Positions 43,372-53,325 are shown, counted from the stretch's first letter. The stretch: 64,000 bases of DNA from Latilactobacillus sakei subsp. sakei DSM 20017 = JCM 1157 (GCF_002370355.1 NZ_AP017929.1:1054001-1118000); one strand, 5' to 3'. Made by a program: numbers and translations. Notes: generated from the sequence alone by a model not told the origin.

Positions 43372-44037
43372 ATGAGTTTAATGCGCTTAGAACAAATTAC
43401 TAAACGATTTGGCAGTGGTGATCAGCAGACGACCGCCCTCAAGCAAATCGATTTAACGATTGAAAAAGGGCAATTCATTGGTTTGACAGGGCCTTCTGGT
43501 TCAGGGAAAACCACCTTGCTAACGATTATGGGCAGCTTGCAAAGTCCTAGTGATGGTCAGCTCTATTTTAAGGATCAAGAAATAGGACACTTAACGGAAA
43601 AGGAACGGTCGGCCTTGCGATTTAACGATTTTGGTTTTATCTTGCAAAGTTCAAACCTCGTTTCCTTTTTAACGGTCAGTGAACAATTTGAACTAGTTGA
43701 TCGACTCCGGAAAACAGCTAGTCCGAATAAGGCAGACGACCTTTTGAAGGAACTAGGGGTATTGGATCAACGCCGTCAATACCCGGCTAGCTTGTCAGGT
43801 GGTCAGCGCCAACGTGTTGCGATTGCCCGCGCGCTTTATGGTCAGCCAGCGTTAATTTTTGCTGATGAACCGACCGCCAGTTTGGATAGCAAACGTGCCA
43901 TTCAGGTTGCTGAGCAGTTATCGGCAATTACTAAAAAAACGGGTCAGACGATTGTGATGGTTTCGCACGATGAACGCGTTTTAGCTTATACGGATCAAGT
44001 TTACATCATGCGTGATGGTCAATTGACTGATAAATGA
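43372..44037 (+). CDS. ABC transporter ATP-binding protein, MacB/LolD type
   Basis: This 221-residue ATPase has Walker A (GLTGPSGSGKTTLL), Q-loop (FILQSSNLVSFLTV), signature ([15 protein letters not shown]), Walker B (LIFADEPTASLD) and the H-loop (VMVSHDERV). It is the partner of the FtsX-type permease. ATG 43372 follows GGAGGGG with one base after the permease stop; an in-frame upstream codon lies within the permease. Confidence 0.93.
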   Translation: MSLMRLEQITKRFGSGDQQTTALKQIDLTIEKGQFIGLTGPSGSGKTTLLTIMGSLQSPSDGQLYFKDQEIGHLTEKERSALRFNDFGFILQSSNLVSFLTVSEQFELVDRLRKTASPNKADDLLKELGVLDQRRQYPASLSGGQRQRVAIARALYGQPALIFADEPTASLDSKRAIQVAEQLSAITKKTGQTIVMVSHDERVLAYTDQVYIMRDGQLTDK

Positions 44038-44111
44038 TAATCATAAACTTTGACGAATGGTTGAGTAATTCGTTACCATGAAGATATACTAATCAGTAAG
44101 GAGTGTTTTAA

Positions 44112-44330
44112 ATGACAAATAAAGAGAAGTTAGATGGCATGAAAGATCAAGTTACTGGTAAGGTTCAAGAAACAGCCGGTAAAGTAACAGGCGACAAAGA
44201 AACAGAAGCAAAAGGTAATGCCAAGGGTATGATGGGCAAAGCCAAAGAAAAATTAGCGGAAGCTAAGGATAAAGTCGCTGAAAAGACAAATGAAGTCATC
44301 GACGATGTCAAAGAAAAAATGGATAAATAA
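44112..44330 (+). CDS. CsbD-family stress protein
   Basis: This 72-residue, highly charged protein lacks aromatic residues and has the CsbD repeat pattern (KDQVTGKVQETAGKVTGDKE, GNAKGMMGKAKEKLAEAKDK). CsbD proteins are abundant general-stress proteins in Bacilli with no defined biochemical role. It has its own GTAAGGAG ribosome site and a strong terminator. Confidence 0.88.
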   Translation: MTNKEKLDGMKDQVTGKVQETAGKVTGDKETEAKGNAKGMMGKAKEKLAEAKDKVAEKTNEVIDDVKEKMDK

Positions 44331-44340
44331 GTCTAACTAA

Positions 44341-44386
44341 AAAGTGATTCTACGCATCCGTTATGGACGAGTAGAATCACTTTTTT
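44341..44386. terminator. Bidirectional terminator between csbD-like gene and yhdH
   Basis: The arms AAAGTGATTCTAC and GTAGAATCACTTT enclose a 17-base loop and are followed by T residues. The stem lies between convergent genes. Confidence 0.88.
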
Positions 44387-45380
44387 AATGTTCAGTATCG
44401 ATTGTAACGACCACGCGACCAGCTTGTTTAGTTGGCATGCTTAGTTCAGTTGCGAGTTCTGAAAATGCGATGTTGCGAATTAATGGCCAGGTTTGCGGTT
44501 TGAAGTTAGTGGCTAACAACTGCCAGATTTCTTTGCGATCCTTACGGGGATAATTGACCGAATCGATCCCGACGAGCGTTACACCCCGTAAAATGAAGGG
44601 AAAGACCGTTGTTGCGAGCTTAAAGCCTGCAGCGTTACCACAAGCTGCGACTAAACCATCTTGGGCCATGTAAGGGAGAATGTGTGCTAAGACATCACCA
44701 CCAAGTGTGTCGATGACACCAGTATAGGATTGGTGGGCCAAGGGTTTGAGTGGGGCGGTTAAGAGGTCATCGGTTGCAATGACTTGTTTGGCACCCAGTT
44801 TGGTTAAGTAATCCGTTTGACTGAGATCGCGTGTCGTCGCTGTGATATTGGTGAAACCAAGTTGTGCTAACATTGTGAGCGCATAGCTACCAACACCACC
44901 AGTCGCACCTGTGATTAGTAGTGGTGTATCGTGATTCCGTGTAAAAGGCTGTCTAAGAATTTTAGTAAGGGCGATAGCTGCGGTGAACCCAGCTGTTCCC
45001 AGTTGCATTGTTTCTTGGGGTGTTAGTTCAATTGGACATTTCAAGAGCCATTCGCTAGGGACTTTGACGTATTGTGCATAACCGCCGTCGATGCTAATGC
45101 CGGTACCGTAGCCTGTACATAAGACGCATTCACCTGCTTCAAAAAAAGGATTGTCTGAAGTGACCACGGTACCGACAAAATCAACGCCGGGTGTTGCGGG
45201 ATAGTTTTTAAGAACGCCACTTTTAGCATTCATAGTGAGGCGGTCTTTGTAATTGATATCTGAGTAGGCAACTTTGATTAAGACACCTTCTTTTGGTAAA
45301 TCAGGTGTCAATTTTGTTGCGTATTGAGCAGTAACAGTTTCATTGTCATGCGTTAAAACCAAAGCTTGATAAGCGACCAT
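44385..45380 (-). CDS. YhdH/AcuI-family NADPH-dependent oxidoreductase
   Basis: This 331-residue MDR-family enzyme shows the YhdH pattern: PEGVLIKVAYSDINYKDRLT, PGVDFVGTVV, then TGATGGVGSYALTMLAQLGF for NADPH binding and the typical GNAAGFKLATTVFPFILRGV segment. Members reduce acryloyl-CoA or quinones. ATG 45380 follows GAGG. It is a single gene facing potABCD divergently. Confidence 0.9.
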   Translation of the reverse strand: MVAYQALVLTHDNETVTAQYATKLTPDLPKEGVLIKVAYSDINYKDRLTMNAKSGVLKNYPATPGVDFVGTVVTSDNPFFEAGECVLCTGYGTGISIDGGYAQYVKVPSEWLLKCPIELTPQETMQLGTAGFTAAIALTKILRQPFTRNHDTPLLITGATGGVGSYALTMLAQLGFTNITATTRDLSQTDYLTKLGAKQVIATDDLLTAPLKPLAHQSYTGVIDTLGGDVLAHILPYMAQDGLVAACGNAAGFKLATTVFPFILRGVTLVGIDSVNYPRKDRKEIWQLLATNFKPQTWPLIRNIAFSELATELSMPTKQAGRVVVTIDTEH

Positions 45381-45506
45381 AATATAAAACCTCATTTCCG
45401 ATAGTTTAGTTAGCTTCATTATACAACAAAACAAGGTTTGAATTGGCATACTAAGCTGGAAACGGTATAATTGAAGGGATATTTATTAACTTATCGAGCC
45501 ATTATT

Positions 45507-45512
45507 TATAAT
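45507..45512 (+). promoter_or_regulatory. -10 element of potABCD
   Basis: A perfect TATAAT lies 24 bases before the potA ATG, after an AT-rich stretch. No good -35 is seen at 16-18 bases. Confidence 0.45.
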
Positions 45513-45535
45513 AGTATGTAGAGGGGATTACGAAA

Positions 45536-46627
45536 ATGCAGCAACCAATGGTGGAATTTAAAAACGTCATCAAGAAGTATGACGATAATCAAATCCTAAA
45601 GGGAATTGATATGGCACTAGAAAAAGGTAAGTTTTATACCTTATTGGGGCCCTCAGGCTGTGGTAAGACAACAATTCTGAGAATTATTGCTGGTTTTACA
45701 AATGCCTCTTCTGGGGATGTGTTATTTGAAGGAAAACGGATGAATGATTTGCCGGCTAATAAGCGTCAGGTTAATACCGTTTTTCAAGATTACGCCTTAT
45801 TTCCCCATCTGAACGTTTTTGATAATGTTGCCTTTGGGTTGAATTTACGTAAAGTTAAGAAAAGTGACGTTGAAAAAAAGGTGATTGAAGCACTGAAACT
45901 TGTACGTTTGGGTGGCTATGAACACCGTGAAATCAGTGAATTATCAGGTGGGCAGCAACAACGAGTGGCAATTGCCCGTGCGTTGGCCAATGAACCTAAA
46001 GTTCTCCTATTAGACGAACCGTTATCAGCGTTAGATATGAAATTAAGAAAAGCAATGCAATATGAATTACGTGATCTCCAACAACGATTAGGGATTACCT
46101 TCTTGTTTGTGACGCATGATCAAGAAGAAGCACTTGCAATGAGTGATGAAATCTTTGTTATGAACGAGGGGAATGTCCTTCAAAGCGGGACCCCCGTTGA
46201 TATTTACGATGAACCAATTAATCACTTTGTCGCAGATTTCATTGGGGAAAGTAATATATTGCCCGGGAAAATGGTTGCTGATTATCAAGTAGAAATTGTC
46301 GGTAAAGTTTTTGAATGTGCTGATGCAGGGATGAAACCTAATGAAGCCGTTGAAATTGTGTTACGTCCAGAAGATTTGGATATCGTAGCCGTCAACCAAG
46401 GACAGTTAGTCGTGACCGTTGATACGCAATTATTCCGAGGGGATTATTATGAAATTACCGCCTATGATGACGATCGTAACCGGTGGTTAATTCATTCGAC
46501 TAACCCAGCTAAAGATGGCCAACAAGTTGGCTTATTCTTCGAACCAGAGGACGTCCACGTCATGCGTTTTGGCGAATCTGAAGAAGATTTTGACGCGCGT
46601 CTTGAAAGTTATGAAGAGGAGGATTAA
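45536..46627 (+). CDS. potA: Spermidine/putrescine ABC transporter ATPase PotA
   Basis: This 363-residue ATPase energises polyamine uptake. It has Walker A ([14 protein letters not shown]), Q-loop ([13 protein letters not shown]), signature ([15 protein letters not shown]), Walker B ([11 protein letters not shown]) and a C-terminal TOBE regulatory domain ([22 protein letters not shown]). It heads potABCD, with potB 8 bases after. Confidence 0.95.
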   Translation: MQQPMVEFKNVIKKYDDNQILKGIDMALEKGKFYTLLGPSGCGKTTILRIIAGFTNASSGDVLFEGKRMNDLPANKRQVNTVFQDYALFPHLNVFDNVAFGLNLRKVKKSDVEKKVIEALKLVRLGGYEHREISELSGGQQQRVAIARALANEPKVLLLDEPLSALDMKLRKAMQYELRDLQQRLGITFLFVTHDQEEALAMSDEIFVMNEGNVLQSGTPVDIYDEPINHFVADFIGESNILPGKMVADYQVEIVGKVFECADAGMKPNEAVEIVLRPEDLDIVAVNQGQLVVTVDTQLFRGDYYEITAYDDDRNRWLIHSTNPAKDGQQVGLFFEPEDVHVMRFGESEEDFDARLESYEEED

Positions 46628-46635
46628 GGCGGCTT

Positions 46636-47451
46636 ATGCGAAAAAAACAATTAATTTATTATTTACCTTACGCGCTGTGGCTTTTGTTATTCGTGCTAGC
46701 GCCGGTCGCTTTAATCGTTTATCAATCCTTCTTTGATATTAATAACCATGTGACGCTCCAAAATTATGTCACTTATTTTGAATCCGGCACTTATTTGAAG
46801 ATGACGCTTAATTCACTGTGGTATGCTTTTTTGATTACGTTAATTACGTTATTAATCAGTTATCCAACAGCTTATTGGCTCCATCAAACCAAGCATAAGC
46901 AATTATGGCTATTACTCATTATTTTACCAACTTGGATTAATCTCTTGTTAAAAGCATACGCCTTTATCGGGATTTTCAGTCAAGATGGCGCCATCAATCA
47001 CTTCTTAGGGTGGTTTGGTATCGGGCCACAACAGATTTTATTCACCAACTTTAGTTTCTTGGTGGTTGCAACTTATATTGAAATTCCATTTATGATTTTA
47101 CCGATTTTCAATAGTTTGGAAGAATTAAATCCTTCTTTAGTAAATGCGAGTCGCGATTTAGGGGCCAGCAATTGGCAGACCTTTTCAAAAGTCGTGTTAC
47201 CTTTGACGATGGCCGGTGTTAAAGCGGGTGTGCAAGCCATCTTCATCCCATCATTATCACTATTCATGTTGACGCGTTTAATCGGGGGTAACCGGGTGAT
47301 TACTTTAGGGACCGCGATTGAAGAACATTTCCTAACGACGATGAATTGGGGCATGGGTTCGACAATCGGGGTTGTCTTGATTGTCGCAATGGGCCTTATC
47401 ATGATGTTAACCGGTGAAAAGAAGACGAAGAAGAAGGTGACGATGAAATGA
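46636..47451 (+). CDS. potB: Spermidine/putrescine ABC transporter permease PotB
   Basis: This 271-residue permease has six TM segments and the EAA loop (LVNASRDLGASNWQTFSKVVLP) that docks on PotA. The start LPYALWLLLFVLAPVALIVYQSFF is typical of PotB. Its 3' end overlaps potC by 4 bases. Confidence 0.95.
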   Translation: MRKKQLIYYLPYALWLLLFVLAPVALIVYQSFFDINNHVTLQNYVTYFESGTYLKMTLNSLWYAFLITLITLLISYPTAYWLHQTKHKQLWLLLIILPTWINLLLKAYAFIGIFSQDGAINHFLGWFGIGPQQILFTNFSFLVVATYIEIPFMILPIFNSLEELNPSLVNASRDLGASNWQTFSKVVLPLTMAGVKAGVQAIFIPSLSLFMLTRLIGGNRVITLGTAIEEHFLTTMNWGMGSTIGVVLIVAMGLIMMLTGEKKTKKKVTMK

Positions 47452-48272
47452 AACAAGCTAAGATTAAATGGCAACATGTTTGGTTAATTGTCGTCTTCAT
47501 TTTGTTGTACGCACCGATTTTTTATCTGATTTTCTATTCTTTCAGTAGCGGCGACAATATGAACGGCTTTAAATCGTTCACTTGGCAAAATTACCAAGAT
47601 TTATTTGCAGATACACGGATGATTGAGATTGTCTTAGAAACACTATTAATTGCGATTTTATCATCACTATGTGCCACGATCATTGGGACCTTTGGCGCGT
47701 TGGGGATTTATTCCACCAAGCAACGGCGGTTAAGAAATATTATTTTATCTTTGAATAATATTTTGATGGTTTCACCCGATGTTATCATTGGGGCCAGCTT
47801 CCTGATTTTCTTCACGTTCTTGGGCCTTGGACTAGGATTTGGGTCAGTCTTACTGAGTCATATTGCCTTCTCAATTCCAATTGTGGTTTTAATGGTTCTG
47901 CCTAAATTAAACGAAATGCGACCTGCATTAGTTGATGCGGCGCGTGATTTAGGTGCGACTGATTGGCAAGTACTCAGCAAGGTAATTTTACCGTATATTA
48001 GTTCAGGCATTTTTGCCGGCTTTTTCATGGCTTTTACCTACTCACTTGATGACTTTGCGGTGACCTTCTTCGTTACCGGCAACGGTTTTGAAACGTTGTC
48101 CGTTGAGATTTATTCACGAGCTCGACAAGGGATTAGTTTAGAAATTAACGCGCTATCAGCCTTGATGTTTGTCTTCTCACTATTGTTAGTGGGTGGCTAT
48201 TACTTGTTAAATCAACGCAATCAAGCGCATAAAGCAAAACGGAAGCAGAAAATGGGGGCGCCAGTTAAATGA
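47448..48272 (+). CDS. potC: Spermidine/putrescine ABC transporter permease PotC
   Basis: This 274-residue permease has six TM segments and the EAA loop (LVDAARDLGATDWQVLSKVILP). The segment FYSFSSGDNMNGFKSFTWQNYQDLF after TM1 is characteristic of PotC. It overlaps both potB and potD by 4 bases, so all four subunits are translationally coupled. Confidence 0.95.
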   Translation: MKQAKIKWQHVWLIVVFILLYAPIFYLIFYSFSSGDNMNGFKSFTWQNYQDLFADTRMIEIVLETLLIAILSSLCATIIGTFGALGIYSTKQRRLRNIILSLNNILMVSPDVIIGASFLIFFTFLGLGLGFGSVLLSHIAFSIPIVVLMVLPKLNEMRPALVDAARDLGATDWQVLSKVILPYISSGIFAGFFMAFTYSLDDFAVTFFVTGNGFETLSVEIYSRARQGISLEINALSALMFVFSLLLVGGYYLLNQRNQAHKAKRKQKMGAPVK

Positions 48273-49336
48273 ATAAATTAGGACGATTAACGTTAGCAAT
48301 CCTCGTCGTCTGTGCAGCCCTTTGGTTCGGGACGGTTCAGCTACAAAAATCGCAAGGTTATACGAAAAATAATACATTAACCCTCTATAATTGGGGCGAT
48401 TATATCGACCCATCATTAATTAAGAAGTTTGAAAAGCAAACCGGCTATCACGTTTCGGTTGAAACCTTTGATAGTAATGAAGCGATGTACACTAAGATTA
48501 AACAAGGTGGCACGGCTTACGATTTGGCAGTTCCCAGTGAATATATGATTGAAAAAATGCGGAAGGCCAATCTTTTGAAACCAATCGATCATTCACGCTT
48601 AACCGGCTTTCAAAACATTGGCAAACCTTATTTGAACCAACCATTTGACCCGGGCAATAAATACTCACTCCCTTATTTCTGGGGAACATTAGGTATTATC
48701 TATAATGATCAATTAGTCGATCAGCCCTTAACGCATTGGTCCGATTTATGGCAAGCGAAATATCGCGGTAAAATCATGGTCGTCGATAGTGCGCGGGACA
48801 TGATGGCGGTGGGCTTGATTGAAAACGGTCAGTCCGTTAATAGTACCAACCCAGTGGCGTTAAAAGCCGCTAAAGCCCGTCTTGATCAGATGGCACCCAA
48901 TGTTAAGGCGATTGTTGCCGATGAAATTAAGATGTACATGGTTCAAAATGAAGCGAGTGTCGCTGTGACCTGGTCCGGTGAAGCGGCTGAAATGTTAGCC
49001 AATAACAAACACTTGCACTATGTGATCCCAGAAGAGGGGAGTAACGTTTGGTTTGATAACCTCGTGATTCCAAAGACAGCTAAACATACTAAAGCAGCCT
49101 ATGCCTTTTTAAACTTCATGTTAGAACCTAAGAATGCGGCGCAAAATGCGGAATACATTGGCTATTCAACACCGAATATGCCGGCTAAAGCGTTATTGCC
49201 GGCAGCAACCCGGAATAATCCAGCCTATTACCCAAGTCAAAAAGTGCTGAATAAACTACAAGTTTATAGTGATTTATCACCTGAGATGGTTGGTCTATAC
49301 AACGATTTATTCCTAGAATTTAAGATGCAACATTAA
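48269..49336 (+). CDS. potD: Spermidine/putrescine-binding protein PotD
   Basis: This 355-residue solute-binding protein delivers polyamines to PotBC. The mature part starts LTLYNWGDYIDPSLIKKFEK; the polyamine-site segments WGTLGIIYND, MVVDSARDMM and VTWSGEAAEML are present. The N-terminus (LTLAILVVCAALWFGTVQL) has no proper lipobox before its only Cys, so anchoring by an uncleaved signal segment seems more likely than by lipid. It ends the pot operon; no terminator is obvious. Confidence 0.94.
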   Translation: MNKLGRLTLAILVVCAALWFGTVQLQKSQGYTKNNTLTLYNWGDYIDPSLIKKFEKQTGYHVSVETFDSNEAMYTKIKQGGTAYDLAVPSEYMIEKMRKANLLKPIDHSRLTGFQNIGKPYLNQPFDPGNKYSLPYFWGTLGIIYNDQLVDQPLTHWSDLWQAKYRGKIMVVDSARDMMAVGLIENGQSVNSTNPVALKAAKARLDQMAPNVKAIVADEIKMYMVQNEASVAVTWSGEAAEMLANNKHLHYVIPEEGSNVWFDNLVIPKTAKHTKAAYAFLNFMLEPKNAAQNAEYIGYSTPNMPAKALLPAATRNNPAYYPSQKVLNKLQVYSDLSPEMVGLYNDLFLEFKMQH

Positions 49337-49371
49337 TTGTGAAGCTATCAGCAAACAAAAAGGCTTCATGG

Positions 49372-49377
49372 TATAAT
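49372..49377 (+). promoter_or_regulatory. -10 element of the cdaA operon
   Basis: A perfect TATAAT lies 31 bases before the cdaA ATG, 35 bases after potD. The -35 is not clear. Confidence 0.5.
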
Positions 49378-49408
49378 GGAAAAAGAAATTTTTTGAATGG
49401 AGGTCACC

Positions 49409-50248
49409 ATGTCAGTTGATTGGGCACAATTGTTAACCTGGCGCATGTTAGCCAATATTTTGGATATCATTGTGGTCTGGTATTTTATTTATAAATTAAT
49501 CATGTTGATTCGGGGCACGAAAGCCGTGCAGCTTTTCAAAGGCATCATGGTCATTGCCATCATCAAGATTGTCAGTTGGTACCTTGGTCTAAGAACCGTT
49601 TCGTACATCATGGATCAATTTATCAGTTGGATTGTGATTGCGTTAATCGTCATCTTCCAACCAGAAATTCGTCGTGGTTTGGAACATATCGGGCGCGGTT
49701 CGCTATTGATGCGGGGCAACAATCCTAAGCTTGAAAAAGAAAATAACTTGATTAAAGCCTTAGATAAGGCGATTCAGTACATGTCCAAGCGGCGAATTGG
49801 GGCATTGATTACCATTCAGATGAATACCGGGTTAGAAGATTATATTGAAACCGGGATTGATTTGGATGCTGATGTGACGGGGGAATTATTGATTAATATC
49901 TTTATTCCCAACACGCCACTGCATGATGGGGCCGTTATTATTCGCGAGGATAAGATTGCCGTTGCGGCGGCTTACTTGCCACTGTCAGAAAGTAATCTAA
50001 TTCCTAAGGAACTGGGGACGCGGCATCGTGCGGCTGTCGGGATTAGTGAAGTAACGGACGCGTTGACGATCGTTGTTTCTGAAGAAACCGGTGGTGTCAC
50101 GTTAACCAAGAATAACGAATTGATGCGCGACTTAACGCGGGAAGATTACTTGAAATACTTAAACTCACACTTAATTACGCAAGAAGAAGATAAGGTGAGC
50201 CTATTACAAGAATTCGTCGACGGCTTCAAAAAAGGAGGCCATAAATAA
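49409..50248 (+). CDS. cdaA: Diadenylate cyclase CdaA
   Basis: CdaA makes the second messenger c-di-AMP, which controls potassium, osmolyte and wall homeostasis. The 279-residue protein has three N-terminal TM segments (residues about 10-95) and the DAC domain with the motifs DGAVIIRED and RHRAAVGISE. ATG 49409 follows GGAGG. It shares one base with the start of cdaR; cdaA-cdaR-glmM is the conserved Firmicute module. Confidence 0.97.
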   Translation: MSVDWAQLLTWRMLANILDIIVVWYFIYKLIMLIRGTKAVQLFKGIMVIAIIKIVSWYLGLRTVSYIMDQFISWIVIALIVIFQPEIRRGLEHIGRGSLLMRGNNPKLEKENNLIKALDKAIQYMSKRRIGALITIQMNTGLEDYIETGIDLDADVTGELLINIFIPNTPLHDGAVIIREDKIAVAAAYLPLSESNLIPKELGTRHRAAVGISEVTDALTIVVSEETGGVTLTKNNELMRDLTREDYLKYLNSHLITQEEDKVSLLQEFVDGFKKGGHK

Positions 50249-51397
50249 TGAAAAACTTTATAGAAGGGCCTTGGTTGTACCGGATATTAGCGCTTTTCTT
50301 ATCGTTACTCCTTTTTAGCTACGTTAATATTGATAAAATTAATACCACGCGCCAAATTAATAATAACAACACACAAATGTTAGCGACACGCAGTGAAACC
50401 GTGAAGGTCCCGTTGCAAATTAATGCGGATACCGATAAATACTTTATTACCGGTTATCCTCAAAAAGTTAAAGTAACCTTATCAGGTCCTAATGCGTTGA
50501 TTACATCTGCTGTTAATACGTTGAATTTTCGGGTGATTGGTGATTTAACGAAGCTAGGTGCTGGGACGCATACGGTTAAATTAACACAAACCGGGATTAA
50601 CAAAGACATCAAAGTGAAGATTGAACCAGCTACAATCAAGGTTAAAATTGAACATAAATTGACTAAGGAATTCCCAGTACAAGTTAACGTCAAGGAAGAA
50701 AATTTGGCGACTGGCTATAGTATTGGCAATCCTAAGATTAGTCAAGATGTCGTGCAAGTCAGTGGTGCCAAGGCAGCTGTTAATTCAGTTGCACGAGTGG
50801 TAGCGACAATTGATCCTGATAAAGGGACCAAAAATGATATTAATGAAGAAACACTTCTACAAGCGGTTGATCGTAATGGTAAGACGGTGAATGTTTTAAT
50901 TTCACCTCAAACGGTTAATATTAAAATTGCCGTTCAGATGAATAAAAAAACGGTCCCGTTGAGTCTACAAAAAAACCGGTGAGAGGAGTGGCTACGAATA
51001 CACATTGAGTTCAGAAACTGAACAAGTAACCGTGTATGGGAAGAAACAAACCTTAGCGACTTTAACAGACTTACCGGTAACGATTGATATGGCGGATATC
51101 ACTAAAGATACGACGCGTACGGTGACTTTGACGCTTCCAAGTGGCGTCTATGACAGTCATCCTAAACAGGTGAAGGTCAATATTAAGGTGACAGCACCAA
51201 CTGGGATGACGACTAGTCGTACAGAAACAACGACGCAGTCTTCATCGGAGTCGACGACTTCAATGAGTCAAAGCCAAGTGCAAAGTAGTAGCAGTAGTAC
51301 GACAAGTGAGAGCCAGACGACTGATAATAATCAAAGCAGTGAGTCAAGTAGCAGTAGTGACAGCTCAAGCAGTACAGCAAATACGAACGAATCATAA
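50248..51397 (+). pseudogene. cdaR: CdaR (YbbR-domain regulator of CdaA), frameshifted at an A7 run
   Basis: CdaR is the extracytoplasmic partner that modulates CdaA. An N-terminal TM anchor (YRILALFLSLLLFSYVNI) is followed by YbbR repeats. The frame stops at 50980-50982 after LSLQKNR, yet the +1 frame continues the YbbR fold (TGERSGYEYTLSSETEQVTV) to 51397 and ends in a Ser/Thr-rich tail. Removing one A from the run at 50967-50975 (seven A residues) restores one reading frame of about 382 codons. It may be a sequencing error, a phase-variable or slippage-expressed gene, or a true loss of the last YbbR domain. The first 244 residues form the part readable without a shift. Confidence 0.85.
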
Positions 51398-51431
51398 AAC
51401 GTTTAAGAAGATGGAATGGAGATAATTAGAC

Positions 51432-52784
51432 ATGACAAAATATTTTGGAACTGACGGTGTACGTGGCGTTGCTAATCTAGAATTAAGCCCAGAAATGGCA
51501 TTTAAATTAGGTCGCGCTGGCGGCTACGTTTTAACAAAACATGCTGATAAAAACCAACGGCCTAAAGTGTTAGTTGCTCGCGATACACGGATTTCAGGAC
51601 AAATGTTGGAACAATCTTTAATTTCTGGCTTATTGTCAGTCGGGATTGAAGTCCTATCATTAGGCGTCATCACAACGCCAGCGGTTGCTTATTTAATTAA
51701 GGTTCAAGAAGCAAGTGCCGGGATCATGATTTCTGCATCACATAACCCCGCTATTTATAATGGGATTAAATTCTTCGGAGCTGATGGTTATAAATTACCA
51801 GATGCCACTGAAGAAGAAATTGAAGCTATTTTAGATGCACCAGAAGATACATTACCACGTCCAGAAGGTGAAGGCCTTGGGACTGTTGAAGAATATCCAG
51901 AAGGTGCTTTGAAATATACACAATTCTTGGAACATACAATTCCTGATGATTTAGAAGGCTTAAAAGTGGCTGTTGATGGCGCTAACGGCTCAACAAGTGG
52001 TTTGATTAGCCGGGTCTTTGCTGATTTAGAAACTGATTTCACAACAACTGCTACTCATCCTAACGGTTTAAATATCAATGATGGTGTGGGTTCAACTCAT
52101 CCTGAAAACCTTGTTAAAAAGGTTTTGGAATCAGGCGCTGATATGGGCTTAGCTTTTGATGGTGATGGCGATCGTTGTATCGCAGTCGATGAATTAGGGA
52201 ACATTATTGATGGCGACAAGATCATGTTTATTTTGGGTCACTATCTTTCTGAAAAAGGTCGTTTGAAACAAGATACAATTGTCACAACAGTGATGAGTAA
52301 CATTGGCTTGTATAAAGCAATTGAAGCTAATGGAATGAAATCTGCCCAAACAGACGTTGGTGATCGCCACGTCGTTGAAGAAATGCGCGAAAAAGGCTTT
52401 AACTTAGGTGGCGAACAATCTGGCCATATTATTATTTTTGATTACCATAACACTGGTGACGGGATGTTAACTGGGATTCAATTAATGAATGTCATGAAAC
52501 AAACCGGTAAGAAGTTATCAGAATTGGCAGCCCCAGTTCAAACTTACCCACAAAAATTAGTTAACTTAACAGTTAAAGACAAGGATGCTTGGTTAACAAA
52601 TGATAAGATCCAAGCCGCTATTGATACTGTTGAAAAAGAAATGAACGGTGATGGCCGCGTCTTGGTTCGTCCTAGTGGGACAGAACCACTATTACGTGTC
52701 ATGTGTGAAGCCGCTACTGAAGAAAAGGTTAACCAATATGCGGACCAAATTGCCGCAGTCGTTCAATCTGAAATTGGTGAATAA
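51432..52784 (+). CDS. glmM: Phosphoglucosamine mutase
   Basis: GlmM converts glucosamine 6-phosphate to glucosamine 1-phosphate for UDP-GlcNAc synthesis. The 450-residue protein starts [13 protein letters not shown]; the phospho-serine motif ISASHNPA (Ser about 103), metal-binding DGDGDR and sugar-binding GEQSGH are intact, as is the C-terminal [12 protein letters not shown]. It binds CdaA in relatives and thereby links c-di-AMP to wall synthesis. A hairpin repeat follows its stop. Confidence 0.97.
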   Translation: MTKYFGTDGVRGVANLELSPEMAFKLGRAGGYVLTKHADKNQRPKVLVARDTRISGQMLEQSLISGLLSVGIEVLSLGVITTPAVAYLIKVQEASAGIMISASHNPAIYNGIKFFGADGYKLPDATEEEIEAILDAPEDTLPRPEGEGLGTVEEYPEGALKYTQFLEHTIPDDLEGLKVAVDGANGSTSGLISRVFADLETDFTTTATHPNGLNINDGVGSTHPENLVKKVLESGADMGLAFDGDGDRCIAVDELGNIIDGDKIMFILGHYLSEKGRLKQDTIVTTVMSNIGLYKAIEANGMKSAQTDVGDRHVVEEMREKGFNLGGEQSGHIIIFDYHNTGDGMLTGIQLMNVMKQTGKKLSELAAPVQTYPQKLVNLTVKDKDAWLTNDKIQAAIDTVEKEMNGDGRVLVRPSGTEPLLRVMCEAATEEKVNQYADQIAAVVQSEIGE

Positions 52785-52792
52785 TTAAAAAA

Positions 52793-52905
52793 GAGTGCTT
52801 TGGGTTGCGGGTAGCAACTGAGCATTAATACAAAATTGCCAGTGATCCAGGGTTTTAGGATTACTGGCAATTTTAGATTAAGCGGAAGTTGTTATACAAA
52901 CTGGA
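52793..52905 (+). repeat. Intergenic hairpin repeat, copy 11 (glmM 3' end)
   Basis: It starts GAGTGCTTTGGGTTGCGGG, keeps the AACTGAGCATTAAT segment and ends with AAGCGGAAGTTG. Its tip is an unrelated but strong hairpin (AAAATTGCCAGTGATCC with GGATTACTGGCAATTTT, 52832-52874). This tip may serve as the 3' end signal of glmM, which lacks any other terminator. Confidence 0.7.
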
Positions 52906-53018
52906 GAATATTATGATAGTATGGGTGCGCAAAAAAGGCTGATAGATAGTTCTGGAAAGAATTCCGATAGATTTAGATTTTTAGATGGAAACTCGGCATT
53001 GAAATAGGAGGAATAATT

Positions 53019-53201
53019 ATGAAATTAGCGTTGTATAAGGCTATTGGGAATTTTGCAACAGAGGTAATTATTTTAGGAATTATATATTTTGGGTTGGTTT
53101 TTTTAAAGGTTCTCCCTTTAGATATTAATTGGTGGTGGCTTCTAACCGTCTTAACTATTATTTTTGTTGCGCAATTTGGTTATTTCTACTTAAGAAAGTA
53201 A
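53019..53201 (+). CDS. Small two-TM membrane protein
   Basis: I do not recognise a family. This 60-residue protein has two hydrophobic segments (EVIILGIIYFGLVFLKVL and WWWLLTVLTIIFVAQFGYFYL) and a basic end (RK). A strong AGGAGG ribosome site precedes the ATG. Base composition is richer in A+T than neighbouring genes, and its flanks (52906-53018, 53202-53280) hold no other gene. It is co-directional with glmM and glmS but probably independent of them. Confidence 0.65.
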   Translation: MKLALYKAIGNFATEVIILGIIYFGLVFLKVLPLDINWWWLLTVLTIIFVAQFGYFYLRK

Positions 53202-53280
53202 TGTTGGTTATGTATTAAATAAAAGGGGATAAAATGTATTAGGCCCTATCAAGTTGATATATATAATTGAATGTTTTTCT

Positions 53281-53325
53281 AAAATGGCCTTACCCAGTAT
53301 TCATCTGAGGTAAGGCCATTTTTTT
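53281..53325. terminator. Bidirectional terminator
   Basis: The arms AAAATGGCCTTAC and GTAAGGCCATTTT enclose a 17-base loop with a T tail. It lies between the small membrane protein and the convergent gene ending at 53338. Confidence 0.9.

Noticed and set aside
47073-47477. A 134-codon minus-strand reading frame opposite potB/potC
   Set aside because: It is antisense to two clear permease genes and lacks a ribosome site and family features.
50967-50982. A AAA AAC heptamer in phase at the cdaR break, suggesting programmed -1 frameshifting
   Set aside because: The heptamer is in the correct phase, but a -1 shift leads into the wrong frame; the continuation needs +1 (or -2). Transcriptional slippage, a real mutation or a sequencing error fit better.
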